Assembly (NCBI GenBank): GCA_002683515.1
Contig: NYTN01000004.1
Span: forward strand, 6,343-15,466
DNA: 9,124 bases
Direction of reading: 5' to 3'
Source of the DNA: Rhodobiaceae bacterium
GTDB lineage: Bacteria > Pseudomonadota > Alphaproteobacteria > RS24
The notes under the pieces are model-generated. The model searched no databases. It saw nothing but the letters and a program-made list of their open reading frames with translations, and was not told the DNA's origin. Position 1 is the stretch's first letter; every line of letters starts with the position of its first letter. This document shows, one piece after another, positions 4,442-9,124 of this stretch. The translations under genes and the position numbers were made by a program.

Positions 4442-7030
4442 ATGTCCCCTTACGAACCTCAGACACACGAGCCAAATTGGCAAAAAATCTGGGATGCCGA
4501 AAACTGTTTTGCGGCAGGTGAGGCTGACGACAGCCGTGAGAAATATTATGTGCTCGAAATGTTTCCCTACCCCTCCGGACGGATACATATGGGGCATGTC
4601 AGGAATTATACAATGGGCGATGTAATCGCCCGTTTTCGCATGGCTCAGGGTTATAATGTCTTGCATCCTATGGGTTGGGACGCATTCGGCATGCCCGCTG
4701 AAAATGCCGCTATGGAAAAAAACGTTCACCCGCGCGAGTGGACTTATCAAAACATTGATACAATGCGCGAGCAGCTAAAATCTATGGGGCTTGCCGTTGA
4801 CTGGTCCCGCGAATTCGCTACCTGTGACCCCGCTTACTATAAGCACGAACAATCCATGTTTCTTGATTTTCTGGAAGCCGGGCTTGTTGAGCGCCGTGAA
4901 AGCATCGTTAACTGGGATCCAGTTGATCAAACAGTGCTTTCAAATGAGCAAGTTATTGACGGGTTGGGGTGGCGCTCTGGCTCGCCTGTTGAACAAAAAA
5001 GTTTGACCCAATGGTTTTTAAAAATATCGGATTTTTCAGAAGAATTGCTAAATGATCTGGAAGAGCTGACGCGTTGGCCAGAAAATGTGCGACTCATGCA
5101 GAAAAACTGGATTGGTCGATCAGAAGGTCTGGAGCTTTACTTTGAGCTTAAAGGCGCGCCCGATAGCTTCGCAAAACTTCCCGTTTACACTACACGCCCG
5201 GACACTCTCTACGGGGCAAGCTTTTGCGCCATTTCACCCGACCACCCATTGGCGCGTAAGCTGGCAGAAACCAATGAAGAGTTGGCGGGGTTTTTGGCAG
5301 AGTGCGCGCAACGCGGCACCAGCGAAGCAGACATTGAGGCTGCTGAAAAGACGGGTGTTCTCACAGATATTCAGGCTGTACACCCTCTTGACCCCAACTG
5401 GACTTTGCCCGTCTATGTCGCGAACTTCGTTTTGATGGATTACGGAACAGGCGCGGTTTTCGCATGTCCTGCGCATGACCAACGCGATCTTGATTTCGCT
5501 CGCAAATATGACCTTCCCGTCATCCCCGTTGTAATGCCTCCCGAAGAAACTGCTGAGAATTATGAAATCGCAAATGATGCCTATATAGGCGACGGCAAAA
5601 TGATTAATTCGGCATTCTTGAACAACATGACGCCGCAAAAAGCCTTCCAGGCAGTAACGAGAAAGCTAGAGTCGCTTGGCTCGGGGGCACGAAAAACCAA
5701 TTACCGCCTCCGCGACTGGGGGGTCTCACGCCAGAGATATTGGGGCTGCCCGATACCTATTGTGCACTGCAAAACATGCGGTGTAGTGCCGGTTGGCAAA
5801 TCTGAATTACCCGTGACGCTGCCTACAGAAGTCAATTTTGATAACCCAGGCAACCCGCTTGACAGTGATGAAGATTGGAAAGCCACCCCATGCCCATCTT
5901 GCGGCGCCGATGCGCAACGCGAAACGGATACATTTGATACTTTTATCGACAGCTCATGGTACTACGCCCGCTTTACGGGCTTACACGAAGAGCAGCCTAC
6001 AGACTCAAAATCGGCCGCTTATTGGCTTCCTGTCGACCAATATATTGGGGGTGTTGAACACGCCATCTTGCACTTACTGTATTCGCGGTTCTATGCCCGT
6101 GCCATGAAAAAAACTGGTCATTTACACATAAAAGAACCAATTGCCGGGCTTTTTACTCAAGGCATGGTTATACACGAAACTTTCAGCACCTCTAAGAAGT
6201 CATATGTAACGCCGGAAGAGGTCACCCAAACTGATGGCGGTCAATATGTTTTAAAATCCGACCCGTCCATTTTCATTAATATCGGGCCGGTTGAAAAAAT
6301 GTCCAAGTCCAAAAAGAACGTGGTCGACCCAACGAACATCATCGCAAAATATGGCGCAGATACAGCTCGCTGGTTCATGTTGTCCGATAGCCCGCCAGAG
6401 CGCGATGTTCATTGGACGGATGCAGGGGTTGAGGGGGCTTACAGGTTTATACAGAGACTTTGGAGGCTTGTGGATAGCCACGCTGACCAGCTTTCTGAGA
6501 TTGCCAACACAAATGAAACAGAAACTCAGCCGCAAAGCGATAGAGACAAGGCGCTTTACAAAGCCGTTCATCAAGCCCTTGCTGCCACGACTGATGATTT
6601 AAATCGACTGGCCTTCAATAAAGCTGTCGCGCGAATTTATGAGCTAAGCAACGCCTTATCTTCTGCCGCCGCTAATGAAGCTGTTAGCAAATCAGTTTTG
6701 TTTCAGGGGCTAAGCTATCTGGTAATTATGGCTGGTCCGATGATACCGCATCTGGCAGAAACTTGTTGGCAGCGCCTCGGATATACAGAAATTCTTGCCA
6801 AAACCAAATGGCCGGTTGCAGATGACGCCGTTCTTATGGATGATGTAATTACATTGCCGGTTCAAGTGAATGGAAAAAAGCGAGCAGAAGTTGAAGCGCC
6901 CGCCGAAGCCGGTGAAGAAGAAATCAGAGCACTGGCGTTGGCCGATGAGCGGATCATTAAAGCAATAGCAAATAAAGATATTAGGAAATTTATTTTTGTT
7001 CCCGGAAAAATCATTAATTTTGTTGTTTAG
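4442..7030 (+). CDS. leuS: Leucyl-tRNA synthetase
   Basis: This 862-residue class Ia synthetase charges tRNA-Leu with leucine; the E. coli enzyme is about 860 residues, so it is full length. The N-terminal catalytic signature is HMGH at 49-52 (HIGH motif) within FPYPSGRIHMGHVRNYTMGD. The CP1 editing domain shows the threonine-rich YTTRPDTLYG at 249-258 and GTGAVFACPAHDQRD ending near residue 349. A zinc knuckle uses Cys443, Cys446, Cys484 and Cys487. SSWYYARF follows, and KMSKS lies at 619-623. The anticodon-binding and C-terminal domains end in PGKIINFVV, the normal terminus. It is the second gene of the apparent DUF3576-leuS-lptE-holA operon. No Shine-Dalgarno is obvious before the ATG at 4442. 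Its 3' end overlaps the probable TTG start of lptE. Confidence 0.99.
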   Translation: MSPYEPQTHEPNWQKIWDAENCFAAGEADDSREKYYVLEMFPYPSGRIHMGHVRNYTMGDVIARFRMAQGYNVLHPMGWDAFGMPAENAAMEKNVHPREWTYQNIDTMREQLKSMGLAVDWSREFATCDPAYYKHEQSMFLDFLEAGLVERRESIVNWDPVDQTVLSNEQVIDGLGWRSGSPVEQKSLTQWFLKISDFSEELLNDLEELTRWPENVRLMQKNWIGRSEGLELYFELKGAPDSFAKLPVYTTRPDTLYGASFCAISPDHPLARKLAETNEELAGFLAECAQRGTSEADIEAAEKTGVLTDIQAVHPLDPNWTLPVYVANFVLMDYGTGAVFACPAHDQRDLDFARKYDLPVIPVVMPPEETAENYEIANDAYIGDGKMINSAFLNNMTPQKAFQAVTRKLESLGSGARKTNYRLRDWGVSRQRYWGCPIPIVHCKTCGVVPVGKSELPVTLPTEVNFDNPGNPLDSDEDWKATPCPSCGADAQRETDTFDTFIDSSWYYARFTGLHEEQPTDSKSAAYWLPVDQYIGGVEHAILHLLYSRFYARAMKKTGHLHIKEPIAGLFTQGMVIHETFSTSKKSYVTPEEVTQTDGGQYVLKSDPSIFINIGPVEKMSKSKKNVVDPTNIIAKYGADTARWFMLSDSPPERDVHWTDAGVEGAYRFIQRLWRLVDSHADQLSEIANTNETETQPQSDRDKALYKAVHQALAATTDDLNRLAFNKAVARIYELSNALSSAAANEAVSKSVLFQGLSYLVIMAGPMIPHLAETCWQRLGYTEILAKTKWPVADDAVLMDDVITLPVQVNGKKRAEVEAPAEAGEEEIRALALADERIIKAIANKDIRKFIFVPGKIINFVV

Positions 7031-7556
7031 TAACTTCCCTAAATATGCGCGCATCATTGTTGTTTTGGGCTGTATAAATATGGTTGGCATGGGTTTGTCC
7101 GGTTGTGGTTTCGAACCTCTTTATGGGGAGCGCGCCGCACGCGGGCTTTCATCCCTCTTCTCGACAATTCAAATCCAACGGCCCGCGAAAAACCCGAATA
7201 ATGACGTCAACAGAGCGGTTTATAACGCACTCGCAAAAACCTTAAAGCTGGAAAGCAAACCGCGCTATCGTCTTGATGTTATAGCTGGGGGCAATAAAGA
7301 AGGCGTGCTTATGGACAATAATAGCCGTGAAGCTAGAACACGATACATGCTCAAAGTTCATTACAGCCTTTATGATATTAAAGAGGGAGCCATTGTAACG
7401 AGCGGTTCAGCATCCTCTTCAACATCTTTTAATGTCAATGTCAGCGAATATGCCAATTTAGTTGCGCTTGAAAGCGCAGAAGCAAGAGCCGCCAAAGCGG
7501 TAGCCGAGAAAATCGTGTTGAAACTTGCCAGCTGGTACAGGCCTATGGCGCAATAA
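7023..7556 (+). CDS. lptE: LPS assembly lipoprotein LptE, probable TTG start
   Basis: This lipoprotein of about 177 residues is the likely LptE, which plugs the LptD barrel in the outer membrane and helps insert lipopolysaccharide. A signal peptide with basic residues (PKYAR), a hydrophobic core (IIVVLG) and lipobox LSGC is followed directly by GFEPLYG, the hallmark of alphaproteobacterial LptE. The mature part has SRYMLKVHYSLYDI-like beta strands (the actual text begins TRYML) and a C-terminal helix rich in Ala and Glu. No ATG gives a good signal: the first, at 7080, encodes only MVGMGLSGC. TTG at 7023, or 7020, restores a normal n-region and overlaps the leuS stop at 7028-7030. The stop TAA overlaps the holA ATG by one base (TAATG), implying translational coupling. 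Confidence 0.88.
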   Translation: MFSNFPKYARIIVVLGCINMVGMGLSGCGFEPLYGERAARGLSSLFSTIQIQRPAKNPNNDVNRAVYNALAKTLKLESKPRYRLDVIAGGNKEGVLMDNNSREARTRYMLKVHYSLYDIKEGAIVTSGSASSSTSFNVNVSEYANLVALESAEARAAKAVAEKIVLKLASWYRPMAQ

Positions 7557-8632
7557 TGAAGCTGAAAGCGCATCAGGTTGATGGGTTCATAAAGTTGCCA
7601 GACCCCAGCGTCTTGCTGGTTTTGATTTATGGAAGCGACCTTGGTATGATCCGCGAACATGCCAGAGTGCTTGCAAATCTGGCTTTGGACGGCGGCGGGC
7701 AAAATCCAGACCCAATGGAGCGTGTTGACATAGATGCTGCCACCCTGGCACGAAACCCAAGGCTTTTGCGTGATGAAGCGGCTTCACTCTCTATGTTTGC
7801 CAACCCTGAAAGCAATAGCCGTCGCGTTATTATGCTGCGCACGGCAGGTGATCAGAATGCTCAAATTATTAAAGATTATCTCGCTGACCCAGTATCTGAG
7901 GCGTTGATAATTATTGAGGCGGGCAAGCTAACCCCGGCCTCCAAGATCCGCAAAGCCGTGGAAAACGACAAACAGGCCATAGCTCTACCATGCTTTGAGG
8001 ACGATCCGAGAGCTATCCAAAGATTGGCCCGTGAGTGGTTGGAAAGTGAAGGCTTTCGCATCGAGGCCGCTGCGATGGATAGGTTGAGCCAAAGGCTCGG
8101 GGCTGATCGAGGCATAACAAGGCAGGAACTTGAAAGACTTGCTCTTTATGCGGGGCCGCGTGGCTCTACAAAAAGAGGCGGGCGTGACACAGTTATGATT
8201 ACACTCGATGATGTGGAGCAAATGATTGGGGATAGAGGGGTTGCGTCCATGGAAAGTGTGGTTGATGCTGTCGCTTGCGGCATGCTGGACGCTGCCGACG
8301 AAGCCTTGACCCGATTATCCTTAGCCGGAACCGCGGCACCTGCTGTGCTTAGCCGATTACGCACACATTTCCAAAATCTTCACCTAACTCAGAGCCATAT
8401 AGAAAGTGGTATGTCACGGAATGAAGCGCTCAGGGCATCCTTCCGCCCACCTCTTCATTTTAAAAGAGTGTCACTAGTCGAACGCCAAATCAATCTCTGG
8501 TCAAAAGCGAAAATTTCAACCGCTCTAAGCATTATACATGAAACAGAGGCCAGCGGTCGGGAAACAGGCAGTCCTGATGTAACGCTGGCGGCTTACACAA
8601 TGCTGCGCTTGGCGCGCGCAGCTAAAAGATAA
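7556..8632 (+). CDS. holA: DNA polymerase III subunit delta
   Basis: This 358-residue protein is the delta subunit of the clamp loader, the wrench that opens the beta sliding clamp during replication; E. coli HolA is 343 residues. The N-terminal AAA+-like region begins with the typical LVLIYGSDLGMIREHA at about residues 22-37, then LRDEAASLSMF and RRVIMLR. Alpha-helical segments follow, with SRQLGADRG-type sequence (LSQRLGADRGITRQELERL) at about residues 177-195, which is characteristic of the family. The C-terminal collar domain ends in TLAAYTMLRLARAAK. As expected for delta, no functional Walker A is seen. Its ATG overlaps the lptE stop by one base. It ends 6 bp from the convergent parB stop. 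Confidence 0.95.
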   Translation: MKLKAHQVDGFIKLPDPSVLLVLIYGSDLGMIREHARVLANLALDGGGQNPDPMERVDIDAATLARNPRLLRDEAASLSMFANPESNSRRVIMLRTAGDQNAQIIKDYLADPVSEALIIIEAGKLTPASKIRKAVENDKQAIALPCFEDDPRAIQRLAREWLESEGFRIEAAAMDRLSQRLGADRGITRQELERLALYAGPRGSTKRGGRDTVMITLDDVEQMIGDRGVASMESVVDAVACGMLDAADEALTRLSLAGTAAPAVLSRLRTHFQNLHLTQSHIESGMSRNEALRASFRPPLHFKRVSLVERQINLWSKAKISTALSIIHETEASGRETGSPDVTLAAYTMLRLARAAKR

Positions 8633-8638
8633 ATCACC

Positions 8639-9124
8639 TCACGAAGACGCCATGAGGCGTCTTGCAACCTCATCAAGCTGCTCGAGTGTTTTATAAGCTA
8701 CACGAACATGCCCACCATCTTTTTCGTGTTGAATGGCGACAGTCAAACCCAGATTGTCTGAAATTGACTTCTCAAGAGCGCGCGTATCTGTATCCTTTTC
8801 GGGCGACCCCTTGGCCTTAGGCCGACTTTTATTGGGCTTTTTGTCAGAAACAAGCCTTTCAATATCGCGCACACTAAGGCCTTGCTTGACGATTTCTGAG
8901 GCCAAACGATCCGAGTGAGGATGTCCCAAAAGTGCGCGGGCATGCCCGGCTGAGAGTTGCCCAGTTACAAGATAATCACGCACCTTATTAGACGCGCCAA
9001 CAAGCCGGAGAGTATTGGCGATGTGGCTTCTGCTTTTTCCGAGAGTTTTTGCCAGAACCTCTTGAGTATAACCGAACTCATCAATGAGCCTCTGGAAAGC
9101 CTCGGCCTCCTCAATCGGATTAAG
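8639..9124 (-). CDS. parB: Chromosome-partitioning protein ParB, C-terminal part (5' end beyond window)
   Basis: The minus-strand frame is open from 9124 to the TGA at 8641-8639 and gives 161 residues of ParB's C-terminal half. It opens with LNPIEEAEAFQRLIDEFGYT, followed by the helix-turn-helix QEVLAKTLGKSRSHIANTLR at fragment residues 21-40 that reads parS. Next come SAGHARALLGH, a Lys-rich linker, and a C-terminal dimerisation domain ending in TLEQLDEVARRLMASS. The N-terminal CTPase domain (GERR motif) is outside the window. ParB works with ParA to segregate the origin region. A shorter start at the GTG in 8983-8981 would cut off the HTH and is wrong. The family usually lies next to parA, rsmG and mnmG near oriC, so those genes are expected just to the right. 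Confidence 0.96.
   Translation of the reverse strand, partial: LNPIEEAEAFQRLIDEFGYTQEVLAKTLGKSRSHIANTLRLVGASNKVRDYLVTGQLSAGHARALLGHPHSDRLASEIVKQGLSVRDIERLVSDKKPNKSRPKAKGSPEKDTDTRALEKSISDNLGLTVAIQHEKDGGHVRVAYKTLEQLDEVARRLMASS
8644..8663. other. Perfect 8-bp hairpin at the holA/parB convergent junction
   Basis: AAGACGCC (8644-8651) and GGCGTCTT (8656-8663) form a perfect stem with a 4-nt ATGA loop. It lies inside the last codons of parB and 11 bp after the holA stop. It is symmetric for both strands, so it could stop or stabilise both convergent transcripts. No T-run follows in either direction, so a standard intrinsic terminator is not shown. Confidence 0.45.

Noticed and set aside
5234..5638. 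134-codon open frame on the minus strand within leuS, and similar antisense frames at 4427-4750, 6251-6574 and 6710-7090
   Set aside because: They lie antisense to strongly conserved leuS domains, show no recognisable domains and have shadow-like composition.
8639..8983. ParB as a short 114-residue protein starting at GTG 8983
   Set aside because: The same frame continues open to the window edge and encodes the ParB helix-turn-helix, so the short version is a truncation.
8639..9124. parS centromere site near parB
   Set aside because: No copy of the GTTTCACGTGAAAC-type palindrome was seen, and no CACGTG core was noticed in the window.
1..9124. CRISPR array, insertion sequence, prophage, tRNA/rRNA, defence or toxin-antitoxin system
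   Set aside because: No repeat-spacer pattern, transposase, terminal inverted repeat, RNA gene or such protein family was seen. The genes are uniform housekeeping genes with no visible change in composition.

Overview
The window looks like ordinary chromosomal core sequence from an alphaproteobacterium of moderate GC content, possibly a marine or Rhodospirillales/SAR116-like lineage (inference from gene content, gene order and base composition; I cannot place it more finely). The strongest clue is the block DUF3576 lipoprotein - leuS - lptE - holA facing a convergent parB. This order is familiar from alphaproteobacterial chromosomes, where parB lies with parA, rsmG, mnmG and mnmE near the replication origin. 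The right edge is therefore probably origin-proximal.

Layout, left to right. (1) Positions 1-195 hold the 3' end of an unidentified gene, followed after 27 bp by exonuclease III (xth). (2) An OmpR/PhoB-type response regulator, very like CenR, is convergent with xth with a 6-bp gap. (3) A divergent 131-bp AT-rich spacer separates it from a cytosolic-looking YkuD-type L,D-transpeptidase. That gene's stop codon overlaps the stop of the convergent yggS-type PLP homeostasis gene. (4) A 143-bp divergent spacer separates yggS from a short ThiE/TenI-like protein. (5) After 110 bp containing a hairpin and a possible promoter comes the apparent operon DUF3576 lipoprotein - leuS - lptE - holA. lptE appears to start at a TTG inside the end of leuS, and lptE-holA overlap in a TAATG. 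(6) The C-terminal 161 residues of ParB, convergent with holA, run off the right edge.

Functionally the window mixes DNA maintenance (Xth, HolA, ParB), translation (LeuS), cofactor metabolism (YggS, ThiE-like) and envelope biology (CenR-like regulator, L,D-transpeptidase, DUF3576 lipoprotein, LptE). Coding density is very high, no gap exceeds 150 bp, and Shine-Dalgarno sequences are weak or absent at most starts.

I found no mobile element, CRISPR array, tRNA, rRNA, defence locus or toxin-antitoxin pair. I do not think the window contains a dramatic undescribed system. The most worthwhile leads are the ThiE-like protein that lacks parts of the thiamine-phosphate synthase signature, the uncharacterised DUF3576 lipoprotein sharing an operon with lptE, the L,D-transpeptidase without an export signal, and three dyad/hairpin elements in or next to intergenic spaces.
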